DNA from: Actinomadura oligospora ATCC 43269
GTDB taxonomy: Bacteria > Actinomycetota > Actinomycetes > Streptosporangiales > Streptosporangiaceae
Reading direction: 5' to 3'
Assembly: GCF_000518265.1 (NCBI RefSeq)
Contig: NZ_JADG01000004.1
Coordinates: 434,001-498,000 of the forward strand
DNA length: 64,000 nucleotides
Part shown: piece by piece, positions 25,617 through 34,134 of the stretch
Position numbering within the stretch: the first letter of the stretch is position 1
Layout: each line of letters begins with the position of its first letter
The notes under the pieces: model-generated
Database searches by the model: none
Told to the model about the DNA's origin: nothing
The model's input: the letters and a program-made list of their open reading frames with translations, nothing else
Program-made: the position numbers and the translations under genes

Positions 25617-26759
25617 ATGAGCGGCGGCTACTTCGACGCGGCGTCGGCCGAGCCGCTCCACCCCGCCGGACGATCGGCGCTGATCAGCGCCCTGGACTCG
25701 GCCTGGGCCGACCCGGCGCGACTCTACGGCGCGGCGCGCTCGGCCCGACTGGAACTCGACCGCGCCCGCGCGCGCGTGGCGGCCGTCCTCGGCGTCCGCG
25801 CCGACGAGGTGGCCTTCACGACGTCCGGTACCCAGGCGGCGCACCTGGGAATCCTCGGCTCCCTGCGGTCACGTCGGCGTGTCGGACGGCACCTGGTGGT
25901 GAGCGCCGTCGAGCACTCCAGCGTCCTGCACGCCGCCGAGGCCCACGAGCGGGACGGCGGCGAGACCACGGTCGTCGGCGTGGACGAGACCGGCCGCGTC
26001 GACCCGGCCGAGTTCGCCGCCGCGCTCCGCCCCGACACCGCGCTCGCCTGCCTCCAGTCCGCGAACCACGAGGTCGGAACCCTCCAGCCGGTCGCCGAGG
26101 CGGCCGAGGCGTGCCGCGCGGCCAAGATCCCGCTGCTGGTGGACGCGGCCCAGTCGATCGGCCGGACGCCCGTCCCGGACGGCTGGTCGCTCCTCACCGC
26201 GTCCGCGCACAAATGGGGCGGGCCGCCCGGCGTGGGCGTCCTGGTCGTCCGGAAGGGCACGCGCTGGCGCTCCCCCATGCCCGACGACGAACGCGAGGGA
26301 CGCCGCGTCCCCGGCTTCGAGAACGTCCCGGCGATCGTCGGCGCCGCCGCCGCGCTCGAGGCGTTCGCCGCCGACATGTCCGAGGAGGCCGCCCGGCTGT
26401 CCGAACTGGTCACCATGATCAGGGAACGGGTGCCCGCGACGGTGCCCGACGTCCAGGTCGTCGGCGACCCCGTCCGGCGCCTGCCGCACCTGGTCACGTT
26501 CTCGTGCCTCTACGTGGAGGGCGAGGCGCTCCTGACCGAACTGGACAGGCTCGGTTTCGCCGTCTCGTCCGGCAGCTCCTGCACGGCCGATACGCTGCGT
26601 CCGAGCCATGTTCTGGAGGCGATGGGCGTGATTACGCACGGGAACGTCCGGGTATCGCTGCCGCGGGGCGCGGAGCCGTCCGCCGTGGAGCGGTTCCTCG
26701 CCGTCCTGCCGGACGCCGTGGCCCGCCTGCGCGCGGCCGCCGGGGTGACCGGCGCATGA
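25617..26759 (+). CDS. Cysteine desulfurase-like class V aminotransferase
   Basis: A 380-residue PLP enzyme. The lysine that binds PLP is in SAHKWGGP, the phosphate-binding residues lie in FTTSGTQAAHLG, and a catalytic-type cysteine is in SSGSSCTADT, so it has the parts of a NifS/IscS desulfurase. It would mobilise sulfur from cysteine. I chose the ATG at 25617 over a GTG nine bases earlier. A TusA-like sulfur carrier gene follows after 40 bases, which makes sulfur transfer (tRNA thiolation, Fe-S or cofactor) the likely job. Confidence 0.9.
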   Translation: MSGGYFDAASAEPLHPAGRSALISALDSAWADPARLYGAARSARLELDRARARVAAVLGVRADEVAFTTSGTQAAHLGILGSLRSRRRVGRHLVVSAVEHSSVLHAAEAHERDGGETTVVGVDETGRVDPAEFAAALRPDTALACLQSANHEVGTLQPVAEAAEACRAAKIPLLVDAAQSIGRTPVPDGWSLLTASAHKWGGPPGVGVLVVRKGTRWRSPMPDDEREGRRVPGFENVPAIVGAAAALEAFAADMSEEAARLSELVTMIRERVPATVPDVQVVGDPVRRLPHLVTFSCLYVEGEALLTELDRLGFAVSSGSSCTADTLRPSHVLEAMGVITHGNVRVSLPRGAEPSAVERFLAVLPDAVARLRAAAGVTGA

Positions 26760-26799
26760 CCCCCATGTTCACCGCGAGGACGGGAAGGCGGACGCGCCG

Positions 26800-27117
26800 A
26801 TGAGGTTCCGAGGTCGTTCGCGCAAGGACGAGGCGCCCCCGCAGGACACCGTCCCGCCGCCCCCCGCCGCGCCGCCCGGCGCCACTCCCCCGCTCCTGGT
26901 GATCGACGCCCTGGGCCGCAAGTGCCCCATCCCGATCATCATGCTCGCCGAGCGCATCCGCGAGATCCCGGTCGGCCAGATCATCGCCGTCCTGGCCGAC
27001 GACCCCGCCGCGCACACCGACATCCCGGCGTGGTGCCGCATGAAGTCCCAGGAGTTCGTCTGGGAGGAGACCCTCCCCCAGGGCGGCTGGGGCTTCCACG
27101 TCCGCCGTTCCTACTAG
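26800..27117 (+). CDS. TusA-like sulfurtransferase
   Basis: A 105-residue protein. After a Pro-rich basic N-terminal tail of about 30 residues it has the TusA/SirA fold with the sulfur-accepting cysteine in RKCPIPIIML. TusA proteins take a persulfide from a cysteine desulfurase and pass it on, and the adjacent upstream desulfurase-like gene fits that role. An extra Cys lies at AWCRMKS. The N-terminal tail is longer than in E. coli TusA. Confidence 0.88.
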   Translation: MRFRGRSRKDEAPPQDTVPPPPAAPPGATPPLLVIDALGRKCPIPIIMLAERIREIPVGQIIAVLADDPAAHTDIPAWCRMKSQEFVWEETLPQGGWGFHVRRSY

Positions 27118-27120
27118 AAA

Positions 27121-27162
27121 GCGGCGTGCCGCGCCCCCTGGAGGAGAGTCGCGGCACACCGC
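27121..27162. terminator. Convergent terminator hairpin
   Basis: A 13-bp stem with a single C-A mismatch (27121-27133 with 27150-27162) sits four bases after the TusA-like stop and before the end of the convergent adenosine kinase gene. Confidence 0.6.
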
Positions 27163-27178
27163 CTCGGCACGGCCGCGC

Positions 27179-28153
27179 TCAGGCGAGGTGGACGGCCACC
27201 TCGGCGGCGGCGTCCTCGCCGTAGGCGCCGGAGAAGCGGGCCAGGAAGCGCTCCCTGACGACCGTGTACTCCTGGCCGCCGGGCACCTCGAGGGCGTGGG
27301 CGGCGATCAGGTTGCCGACCTGGGCGGCGCGCTCGAGCGGCAGGCCCCAGGCGGTGGCGGTCAGGAAACCGGCGCGGAACGCGTCACCGCCGCCGGTCGG
27401 GTCGACGACCTTGTCCACGACGACGCCGGGGACGTGCAGCCCCTCCTCGCCCTTGCGGTCGATCACGGTGCCCTTGGCGCCGAGGGTGGTGATGCGGACG
27501 CCGACCCGGTCCAGGATCTCGGCGTCGGACCAGCCGGTCTTCTCCTCGCAGAGGGCCTTCTCGTACTCGTTGGTGAACAGGTACGCGGCGCCGTCGAGGA
27601 GGCGGCGGACGTCGAGGCCGTCCATCCGGGCGAGCTGCTGGGACGGGTCGGCGGCGAACGCGATGCCGCGGGTGCGGCACTCGTCGCTGTGCCGGAGCAT
27701 GGCCTCCGGGTCGTTCGGGCTGACCAGGACCAGGTCCAGCCCGCCGACGCGCTCGGCGACCGGCCGCAGCTCGATCTCGCGGGCCTCGCTCATCGCGCCG
27801 GTGTAGAAGCTGGCGATCTGGTTCTGGTCCTGGTCGGTGGTGCACAGGAAGCGCGCGGTGTGGTGCAGCTCGGAGATGCGCACCGAACCGCAGTCGACGC
27901 CGTGCCGCTCCAGCCACGAGCGGTAGTCGGCGAAGTCGTCGCCCGCCGAGCCGACCAGGTAGGAGGTCAGGCCGAGGCTGCCCATGCCGAAGCAGATGTT
28001 GGCCGCGACGCCGCCGCGGCGGATCTCCAGCTCGTCCACCAGGAACGAGAGCGACACCCGGTCGAGCTGATCGGGCATCAGCTGGTCGGTGAAGCGACCC
28101 GGGAAGGTCATCAGATGGTCGGTCGCGATGGAGCCAGTTACGGCGATGCGCAC
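27179..28153 (-). CDS. adoK: Adenosine kinase (PfkB family)
   Basis: A 324-residue ribokinase-fold enzyme that phosphorylates adenosine to AMP. The sequence follows mycobacterial AdoK closely (from memory): TGSIATDHLMTFPGRF at the start, FAADPSQQLARM in the middle, and the PfkB signature DPTGGGDAFRAGF with the catalytic Asp. I chose the GTG at 28153 because GAGGAGAG lies just upstream; an earlier in-frame ATG adds 13 residues without homology. Downstream is the convergent TusA-like gene. Confidence 0.93.
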   Translation of the reverse strand: MRIAVTGSIATDHLMTFPGRFTDQLMPDQLDRVSLSFLVDELEIRRGGVAANICFGMGSLGLTSYLVGSAGDDFADYRSWLERHGVDCGSVRISELHHTARFLCTTDQDQNQIASFYTGAMSEAREIELRPVAERVGGLDLVLVSPNDPEAMLRHSDECRTRGIAFAADPSQQLARMDGLDVRRLLDGAAYLFTNEYEKALCEEKTGWSDAEILDRVGVRITTLGAKGTVIDRKGEEGLHVPGVVVDKVVDPTGGGDAFRAGFLTATAWGLPLERAAQVGNLIAAHALEVPGGQEYTVVRERFLARFSGAYGEDAAAEVAVHLA

Positions 28154-28396
28154 GGCGTCGCTCTCCTCGTGGTGTGGCGTCCGGCTTGTCACCGGCTGTA
28201 GGACAACCCCAAGAGGCTACTTCCCGCGGCGGCGGGGCGCGCAACCGAAGCGACCCGTCCGGACGGGGTCACGCGAACGGGACGCGCGGGACCCGTGTGA
28301 TGGGCGGGCGAAGGGCGCGCCAGAGCCACGCCAGGGACGCGCCGAGGAGGCACGGGGGACGTGAGGGAACCCGTGTGGCGGACGTGAGAGGACCCC

Positions 28397-28462
28397 GTGC
28401 GGACATGCGGAAGGGCCCGTACGGACATGCGGAAGGGCCGGTGCGGGCATGCGGAAGGGCCG
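28397..28462. repeat. Three tandem 22-bp repeats
   Basis: Three nearly identical 22-bp units (28397-28418, 28419-28440, 28441-28462), each containing GGACATGCGGAAGGGCC or a one-base variant, end directly in the erpA terminator hairpin, whose left arm continues the repeat. Weaker copies are visible to the left, back to about 28360. The rest of the 28154-28396 spacer shows no gene. Confidence 0.85.
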
Positions 28463-28489
28463 GTGCGGTCGATCACCGCACCGGCCCTT
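28455..28489 (-). terminator. erpA terminator hairpin
   Basis: A perfect 15-bp stem (28455-28469 with 28475-28489) and a 5-base loop lie just beyond the erpA stop codon. The stem overlaps the last 22-bp repeat. Confidence 0.75.
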
Positions 28490-28500
28490 CGAGGCACGTT

Positions 28501-28863
28501 CTAGTTGAACGAGTCGCCGCAGGCGCAGGAGCCCGAGGCGTTGGGGTTGTCGATCGTGAAGCCCTGCTTCTCGATGCTGTCGACGAAGTCGATCGTGGCG
28601 CCGGTCAGGTACGGGGCGCTCATCCGGTCCACCCGGACGTTGAGGCCCTCGAACTCCTGGACCATGTCGCCGTCCATCTCGCGCTCGTCGAAGAACAGCT
28701 GGTAGATCAGGCCCGAGCAGCCGCCCGGCTGGACCGCGACGCGCAGGGCGAGGTCGTCGCGCCCCTCCTGCTCCAGCAGGCCCTTCGCCTTCTCGGCCGC
28801 GGCGTCGGTCAGCACGACGCCCTGCTGCGTGGTCTCCTGCGTGGTCTCGCCCGAAACCGTCAT
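28501..28863 (-). CDS. erpA: Fe-S cluster insertion protein, HesB/ErpA type
   Basis: A 120-residue A-type carrier with the three conserved cysteines: Cys49 (GGCSG), Cys113 and Cys115 (SCACG). It receives and delivers Fe-S clusters to apo-enzymes. The neighbour across the divergent promoter is quinolinate synthase NadA, a [4Fe-4S] enzyme and a plausible client. The adjacent 22-bp repeats and hairpin lie downstream of the stop. Confidence 0.95.
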   Translation of the reverse strand: MTVSGETTQETTQQGVVLTDAAAEKAKGLLEQEGRDDLALRVAVQPGGCSGLIYQLFFDEREMDGDMVQEFEGLNVRVDRMSAPYLTGATIDFVDSIEKQGFTIDNPNASGSCACGDSFN

Positions 28864-29079
28864 GTGATGTGCTCCCGGGTCTCACTGCGCCGCCGAGGCG
28901 ACGGTTCACTTCACCAGTTCATGGAGGACGGCCGGCGGAACCGCCTCGGCGCTTCCGCAGACTCCTGTTCTGAGGAACAACGTACCTCGGCTCATGCCCA
29001 TTCCATCTCCGGCCAGTCATTCGCGGCGAGACCTCGCTCACACCCGGGTCGCACCGGGCCCCGGGTGTGCGACCATTAG

Positions 29080-29094
29080 TCGTCAAAGCGACGA
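29080..29094 (+). promoter_or_regulatory. Inverted repeat upstream of nadA, possible operator
   Basis: TCGTC and GACGA separated by five bases, in the context TTAGTCGTC...GACGATAAG, lie 28 bases before the nadA start in the erpA-nadA divergent region. The position suits a repressor of NAD synthesis (NrtR or NadQ type), but I cannot match it to a known motif with certainty. Confidence 0.35.
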
Positions 29095-29122
29095 TAAGGT
29101 CCGTCGCAGGAGGGAGCATCCC

Positions 29123-30277
29123 GTGACCACCCCCGTACGCGATCTTCCGTTGCTGCTGCTCGGCACGGGTTCCGACCCCGCCAGCGAGCGCGGCGTGGAC
29201 TGTCCCGGCGAGCTGCCGCCCGCGTCCGACCCCGAGCTGGTGGAGCGCGCCCGCGCCGCCAAGGCCGCGCTCGGCGACGAGGTGTTCGTGCTCGGCCACC
29301 ACTACCAGCGGGACGAGGTGATCGAGTTCGCGGACGTCACCGGGGACTCCTTCAAGCTCGCCCAGCAGGCCGCGGCCCGGCCGGACGCCCCGTACGTCGT
29401 GTTCTGCGGCGTGCACTTCATGGCCGAGTCCGCCGACATCCTGACCGCCGCGCACCAGCAGGTCGTCCTGCCGGACCTGGCGGCGGGCTGCTCGATGGCC
29501 GACATGGCCACCTTCGACCAGGTCGAGGAGTGCTGGGAGGTGCTGGAGGACGCCGGGATCGCCGATGACGTCGTCCCGGTGACCTACATGAACTCCTCCG
29601 CCGACATCAAGGCGTTCGTCGGACGCCACGGCGGCGTGGTCTGCACCTCGTCCAACGCCAAGCGCGCGCTGGACTGGGCCTACAGCAGGGGTTCGAAGGT
29701 GCTGTTCCTTCCAGACCAGCACCTCGGGCGCAACACGGCCGTCCTGGAGATGGGCTTCTCCCTGGACGACTGCGTCGTCTACAGCCCGCACCGTCCCGAG
29801 GGCGGCCTGAGCGGGCAGCAACTCCGGGACGCCCGGATGATCCTCTGGCGTGGGCACTGCTCGGTGCACGGCCGGTTCAGCCTCGACTCGGTGGAGGACG
29901 TCCGGCGCCGGGTGCCCGGCGTGAACGTCCTCGTGCACCCCGAGTGCAAGCACGAGGTGGTCACCAACGCCGACCAGATCGGCTCGACCGAGTACATCAT
30001 CCGGGCGATCGAGAACGCCCCGTCCGGGTCGTCCTGGGCGGTCGGGACCGAGCTGAACCTCGTCCGGCGGCTGGCGAACGCCCACCCGGACAAGAACGTG
30101 ATGTTCCTCGACAAGACGGTCTGCTTCTGCTCGACCATGAACCGCATCGACCTGCCGCACCTGGTGTGGTCGCTGGAGTCCCTGGCGCGCGGCGAGGTCG
30201 TCAACCGGATCGCGGTGGACCCGGACACCGCCCACTACGCCCGCGTCGCCCTCGACCAGATGCTCGCACTCCCCTAA
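29123..30277 (+). CDS. nadA: Quinolinate synthase
   Basis: The 384-residue [4Fe-4S] enzyme that condenses iminoaspartate with dihydroxyacetone phosphate to quinolinate in de novo NAD synthesis. Cluster ligands are Cys95 (VFCGVHFMAE), the cysteine in GHCSVHGRF and one of those in CFCSTMNRI. The substrate motifs LGHHYQRDE and VHPECKHEV are present. The GTG at 29123 follows AGGAGGGAG at 29108-29116. nadB and nadC are not adjacent in the window, so nadA stands alone here. Confidence 0.96.
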   Translation: MTTPVRDLPLLLLGTGSDPASERGVDCPGELPPASDPELVERARAAKAALGDEVFVLGHHYQRDEVIEFADVTGDSFKLAQQAAARPDAPYVVFCGVHFMAESADILTAAHQQVVLPDLAAGCSMADMATFDQVEECWEVLEDAGIADDVVPVTYMNSSADIKAFVGRHGGVVCTSSNAKRALDWAYSRGSKVLFLPDQHLGRNTAVLEMGFSLDDCVVYSPHRPEGGLSGQQLRDARMILWRGHCSVHGRFSLDSVEDVRRRVPGVNVLVHPECKHEVVTNADQIGSTEYIIRAIENAPSGSSWAVGTELNLVRRLANAHPDKNVMFLDKTVCFCSTMNRIDLPHLVWSLESLARGEVVNRIAVDPDTAHYARVALDQMLALP

Positions 30278-30311
30278 CCCAGGCTGGCGCGCCCCTGGCG
30301 CGCGTGATCTC

Positions 30312-30342
30312 GACGGCCACCGGCAACGGGCCGGTGGCCGTC
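30312..30342 (+). terminator. nadA terminator hairpin
   Basis: A perfect 13-bp stem (30312-30324 with 30330-30342) with loop AACGG lies between the convergent nadA and DinB-fold genes. No T-run. Confidence 0.6.
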
Positions 30343-30380
30343 CGCGTCTCCCCGGACGGATCAGGGGCGCGCAGGACGGG

Positions 30381-31148
30381 TCAGATCTCGGAGTTCTCCA
30401 CCCAGAAGGCCAGCAGGTCGCGGTCGCCCGCGACCGAGATGCCGGGATCGCCGGTCCTGCGGCGTCCCCAGAGGAAGAGGAACAGCTCGGACGCGTCCGC
30501 CCGGACGGCCGCGTCGGCGTGCACGTCGTCGGACGTGCTGGAGCGCCGCGAGCCGAAGCGGTCCTTGTCGAGCCCGACCGTCCAGCGGTCTCCGGTGTCG
30601 GCGGCGGTGAAGGCGAGCGTCGCGCCGTCCCCACGCAGGTTCTCGACCTTCGGCGCGAACGGCGTCGCGTACGGCAGGATCGCCAGCATCTCGTCGACGC
30701 CGTCGGCGGCCTCATCGGCGGACAGCGAGAAGTCGCGTCCCAGGGCGAGGTGCAGGTCGGCGCGGTGGACGGCGGCCTCGAAGGTCATCCGGCGCGACCA
30801 GAACCGGGCGTGCTGGTCTTCGCCCCAGGACCACATCCGCGCGTCGGGATCGGACGCCCGCAGGGCCGCGACCAGCGCGGCGCCGCCCTCGGCGAACCAG
30901 GAAACCAGGTCGGCGTCGGCCTCGGGCACCTCGTCGGCGTGCCGCCGGGGGCTGCTCGCCCGCGGCGAGAGCGTGCGGACCAGGCGCTCCGCCCAGCGCT
31001 GCGTGACGCCGAGGTGATGGGCGAGGTCACGGACCGTCCAGCCGGGGCAGGACGGCACCGGCGCCCCCGGATCCGCGTCCCGCAGCGCCGCCGTGAAGGC
31101 GGCGACCTCCCGCTCGGTCGCGTCGCAATACCGCTCGTGCGTCCACAT
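30381..31148 (-). CDS. Mycothiol-dependent-type enzyme (maleylpyruvate isomerase family, DinB fold)
   Basis: A 255-residue protein of the DinB/MDMPI superfamily. The metal-binding histidines appear as AHHLG (His44-45) and FEAAVHRAD, the usual pattern with an intervening Glu. Such proteins in actinobacteria use mycothiol in isomerisation or conjugation, but the substrate here cannot be told. A C-terminal domain with TDRW-like and FLWGRR motifs is typical of the family. Monocistronic. Confidence 0.88.
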   Translation of the reverse strand: MWTHERYCDATEREVAAFTAALRDADPGAPVPSCPGWTVRDLAHHLGVTQRWAERLVRTLSPRASSPRRHADEVPEADADLVSWFAEGGAALVAALRASDPDARMWSWGEDQHARFWSRRMTFEAAVHRADLHLALGRDFSLSADEAADGVDEMLAILPYATPFAPKVENLRGDGATLAFTAADTGDRWTVGLDKDRFGSRRSSTSDDVHADAAVRADASELFLFLWGRRRTGDPGISVAGDRDLLAFWVENSEI

Positions 31149-31250
31149 GGCGTCCTCCGGAGAAGGAACGGATCGGATGAACCGGATCAGGCGGGCGGAG
31201 CGCGTGGGGCGGATCAGGCGGAGCCCATCGGACGGGACGGGCCGGGGCCG

Positions 31251-31283
31251 GGCGGTGTCAGAGGGCGGGCGGTGTCAGAGGGC
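31251..31283. repeat. Two tandem 17-bp repeats in an intergenic spacer
   Basis: GGCGGTGTCAGAGGGC occurs at 31251-31266 and again at 31268-31283, with degenerate further copies toward 31330. They lie between the DinB-fold gene and pspAB, in a spacer (31149-31325) with no gene. Confidence 0.6.
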
Positions 31284-31325
31284 GGATGGCGTCGAAACTC
31301 GGGTGGTGCCGAGGGGCGGACGGCG

Positions 31326-31895
31326 TCAGAGGCCGGGGGCTCCCCAGACCGCGAACCAGCGGCCGAGGTCGTCCTCGAACTTCAGGTCGGCGCCGACCGC
31401 GCCGCGCGCCTGGATCTCCAGGGCGTTGTCGCGGCGGTCGCCGGGCAGCGGCGCGAACGGGTAGAACGTGCCGCGCTTGTACAGGTAGACGAGCGCGAGG
31501 CGCTGGCCGTCCGGGCCCTTGAAGCCGACCAGGGAGCACAGCAGGTGCGGGCCGAAGCCTCCCGCCTCCAGCGTCGAGTTGATCGCGTGGAGGTCGGTGA
31601 CCAGGCCGGGCAGGTCGTCCGGGCTGTGCCTGCAGAGCAGCCAGGTGTAGCCGAAGGAGTCCTGGCTGGCCTCGACCTCCGGGGTGTCGCCGGAGTTCAG
31701 CAGCTCCACCGCGTCCTTCTGGAGCTGGGCGAACGCGCCGCCCTCGGCGGCCCGGAAGCACACCGAGCCGAGCCCGGTGGGGGTGAACCCGGCCGCCGCC
31801 TCCAGGGTGACGGCGGCGGTGGTGAGGCCGAACAGCGCGTCGAGATCCGGTTTGACCGGCTTGGACCGTCCGAGCAGGGTGTCCAGGAACCCCAT
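31326..31895 (-). CDS. PspA-associated protein PspAB
   Basis: A 189-residue soluble protein that I recognise as PspAB from its start FLDTLLGRSKPVKPDLDALF and the order of its neighbours. It is the last gene of pspA-pspAA-htpX-pspAB. The ATG at 31895 overlaps the htpX stop (TGATG) and has AGGGGAG five bases upstream; a GTG one codon earlier is possible. Its function is not established; it co-occurs with PspA in envelope stress systems. Confidence 0.85.
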   Translation of the reverse strand: MGFLDTLLGRSKPVKPDLDALFGLTTAAVTLEAAAGFTPTGLGSVCFRAAEGGAFAQLQKDAVELLNSGDTPEVEASQDSFGYTWLLCRHSPDDLPGLVTDLHAINSTLEAGGFGPHLLCSLVGFKGPDGQRLALVYLYKRGTFYPFAPLPGDRRDNALEIQARGAVGADLKFEDDLGRWFAVWGAPGL

Positions 31896-32812
31896 CACAC
31901 TCCCCTGCTGAGCTCGCCGGAGATCTTGTTGAGCTGCTCGAGCCGCTTCTCCAGCGTGGGGTGCGTGGAGAACAGCTGCGAGACGCTGAAGCCCTTGCCG
32001 AACGCCGGGGTGAAGAAGAAGGCGTTGAACGGCTGGGCGGCGCGCAGGTCGTTGGTCGGGATCCGGGCGATCTCGCCGGTGACCTTGGTGAGCGCGCTGG
32101 CCAGCGCGGACGGGCGGCCGGTGAGCAGCGCGGCGGCGCGGTCGGCCGACAGCTCCCGGTACCGCGACAGGGCGCGGGTGAGCAGGAAGCTGATCGCGTA
32201 GGCGACGGCGCTGACCGCGACCACGGCCATCAGCATCACGGCGGCGTTGTTGTCGTTGTTACGGCGGTTGAACCCGCCCCACAGGCCGAACTCCAGCCCG
32301 ATCCGGGTGAGCAGGCCGGCGCAGATGCCGAGGAAGGAGGCGATCGTCATGACCGCCACGTCCTTGTGCGCGACGTGGGCCATCTCGTGCGCGAGCACGC
32401 CCTCGAGTTCCACCGGGTCGAGCCGGCGCAGCAGCCCGGTGGTCACGCAGACGACCGCGTTCTTCTGGTTGCGGCCGGTGGCGAAGGCGTTCGGCACGTC
32501 GGTGTCGGCGATCGCGACCCGCGGCTTGGGCGAGTCGGACATCGCGCAGATGCGGTCGATCACACCGTGCAGCTCGGGGGCCTCCTCCGGGGAGACCTCG
32601 CGGGCGTGCATCGCGAACGTGGTGATCTTGTCGGAGAAGAAGTACTGGACGAACAGGAAGACCAGCGCGATCACCAGTCCGATGGCGCCCAGCTTCGGAG
32701 AAATAACGAAGAACGCCGTCACGAACGCGACGTAGACCAGCCCCAGCAGGAACATCGTCACGAGCATGCGCGACGTCAACCCCCGGTCGGAGGCGTAACG
32801 CGTGCGGGCCAT
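31895..32812 (-). CDS. htpX: Zinc metalloprotease HtpX (M48)
   Basis: A 305-residue membrane protease that degrades misfolded membrane proteins. Two N-terminal membrane segments, the zinc motif HEMAH, two further membrane segments and the third-ligand region RYRELSADRAA are visible. I chose the ATG at 32812 (GAGGAG upstream) over an earlier in-frame start whose extra residues look like leader sequence. It lies in the Psp operon, about 83 bases after pspAA, which ties it to envelope stress repair. Confidence 0.93.
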   Translation of the reverse strand: MARTRYASDRGLTSRMLVTMFLLGLVYVAFVTAFFVISPKLGAIGLVIALVFLFVQYFFSDKITTFAMHAREVSPEEAPELHGVIDRICAMSDSPKPRVAIADTDVPNAFATGRNQKNAVVCVTTGLLRRLDPVELEGVLAHEMAHVAHKDVAVMTIASFLGICAGLLTRIGLEFGLWGGFNRRNNDNNAAVMLMAVVAVSAVAYAISFLLTRALSRYRELSADRAAALLTGRPSALASALTKVTGEIARIPTNDLRAAQPFNAFFFTPAFGKGFSVSQLFSTHPTLEKRLEQLNKISGELSRGV

Positions 32813-32895
32813 CTCTCCTCTTCTCCCATCCCCTGTGGTTCTCACCGGTACAACGTCCGGACCCCGACGTTTGTGCCGGGGACCGGCACGCCGCA

Positions 32896-33174
32896 CTAGT
32901 CGGGGATGAGCCCCTCGTCGCCGAGCATGGCGCTCACCTCGTCGATGCTGGCGTCGGCCGGCGGCAGGATCAGCTCCGACGGCTCGAGGCTGTCGGCGGG
33001 CAGCGCCTTGCCGACCTTGCGGACGTTCTCCAGCAGGCCGTGCAGGGCGCTGCGGAACTCGTCCTCGTTCCCCGACTCGATCGCCGACTCCAGCGCGTCG
33101 TCGAGGCTGTTCAGGACGGCCAGGTCGTCGTTCGAGACGTCGAGCTGGCCCTCGCCCATGATGCGGACGATCAC
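32896..33174 (-). CDS. PspA-associated protein PspAA
   Basis: A 92-residue protein with the characteristic start VRIMGEGQLDVSNDDLAVLN, an acidic middle and a conserved LxPSDxSxDEV-like end (LPPADASIDEV). The GTG at 33174 overlaps the pspA stop by four bases (GTGA). PspAA is known as a partner of PspA/IM30 proteins in actinobacteria and others, predicted to have a winged or wedge-like fold; its exact role is open. Confidence 0.87.
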   Translation of the reverse strand: MIVRIMGEGQLDVSNDDLAVLNSLDDALESAIESGNEDEFRSALHGLLENVRKVGKALPADSLEPSELILPPADASIDEVSAMLGDEGLIPD

Positions 33175-34001
33175 TGGTGGCCTCCAGGCTGCTGCGGCCA
33201 CTGGCCCTGGGGCTGGGCCTGCGGCTGGGCCTGGGGGGCGGCCTGCGGGCTCTGCTGCTGCGCGGGACCGGCCTGGCCGGAGTTCAGCTGCTTGGGCGCG
33301 GGACCCTGGCCGAGTTCGGCCTTCAGCGCCTCCAGCTCGGCGTCGACGCCGGTGGTGGCGCCCATGCGGTCGAGCTCGGCCTGGATGTCGTCCCGGGGGC
33401 CGGAGAAGTCCTCGAGCGCGCCGGACGCCAGGAGCTCGTCGATCGCCCCGGCGCGGGCCTTCATGTTCTCGGTCTTCTCCTCGGCGCGCTGGATCGCGAG
33501 GCCGACGTCACCCATCTCCTCGGAGATGCCGGAGAACGCCTCGTTGATCTTGGTCTGCGCCTCGGCCGCCGTGTAGGTGGCCTTGATCGTCTCCTTGCGG
33601 GTGCGGAAGGAGTCGACCTTCGCCTGCAGCCGCTGCGAGGCGAGGGTGAGCTTCTCCTCCTCACCCTGGAGCTGCTGGTACTGCGCCCGCAGGCCGGCGA
33701 GCTCGGAGTCCAGGCCGCCGCGGCGCGTCAGCGCCTCGCGGGCCAGGTCCTCACGGCCGACCTGGAGGGCCTTGCGGCCCTGGTCGGTCAGCTTGCTCTG
33801 CTGCTGCTCCAGCTGGTTGATCTGGAGCTCCAGGCGCTTGCGCGAGGTCGCGACGTCCGCCACGCCCCGCCGGACCTTCTGCAGCATCTCCAGCTGACGC
33901 TGGTAGGAGTAGTCCAGGGTCTCCCGAGGATCCTCCATCTTGTCCAGGGCTTTGTTCGCCTTGGACTTGAAGATCATCGACATTCGCTTCATCACGCTCA
34001 T
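33171..34001 (-). CDS. pspA: PspA/IM30 (ESCRT-III-like) envelope stress protein
   Basis: A 276-residue, mostly helical membrane-remodelling protein. It starts with an amphipathic helix, MKRMSMIFKSKANKALDKMEDP, followed by long coiled-coil helices to about residue 225, and ends in a Gln/Pro/Ala-rich tail from about 235. PspA protects the membrane from leakage, as in the phage-shock response. First gene of the operon pspA-pspAA-htpX-pspAB; divergent from DUF3043. The disordered tail is an addition to the basic fold. Confidence 0.94.
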   Translation of the reverse strand: MSVMKRMSMIFKSKANKALDKMEDPRETLDYSYQRQLEMLQKVRRGVADVATSRKRLELQINQLEQQQSKLTDQGRKALQVGREDLAREALTRRGGLDSELAGLRAQYQQLQGEEEKLTLASQRLQAKVDSFRTRKETIKATYTAAEAQTKINEAFSGISEEMGDVGLAIQRAEEKTENMKARAGAIDELLASGALEDFSGPRDDIQAELDRMGATTGVDAELEALKAELGQGPAPKQLNSGQAGPAQQQSPQAAPQAQPQAQPQGQWPQQPGGHQ

Positions 34002-34134
34002 CGCGCGGCGCCGGTCCCTTCGTGCTGGCTGGCCCGGTCAATACCGGGCTCAATGACCACTGCTGGGGTTCTTATCACCCTACGCGTTAACGCGCGAGGC
34101 AGCCACGATGTTCGCAGCCGGTAGGCTGAGTTCC

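Noticed and set aside
28397-28462. Possible CRISPR array
   Set aside because: The 22-bp units are directly adjacent without spacers and no cas gene is present.
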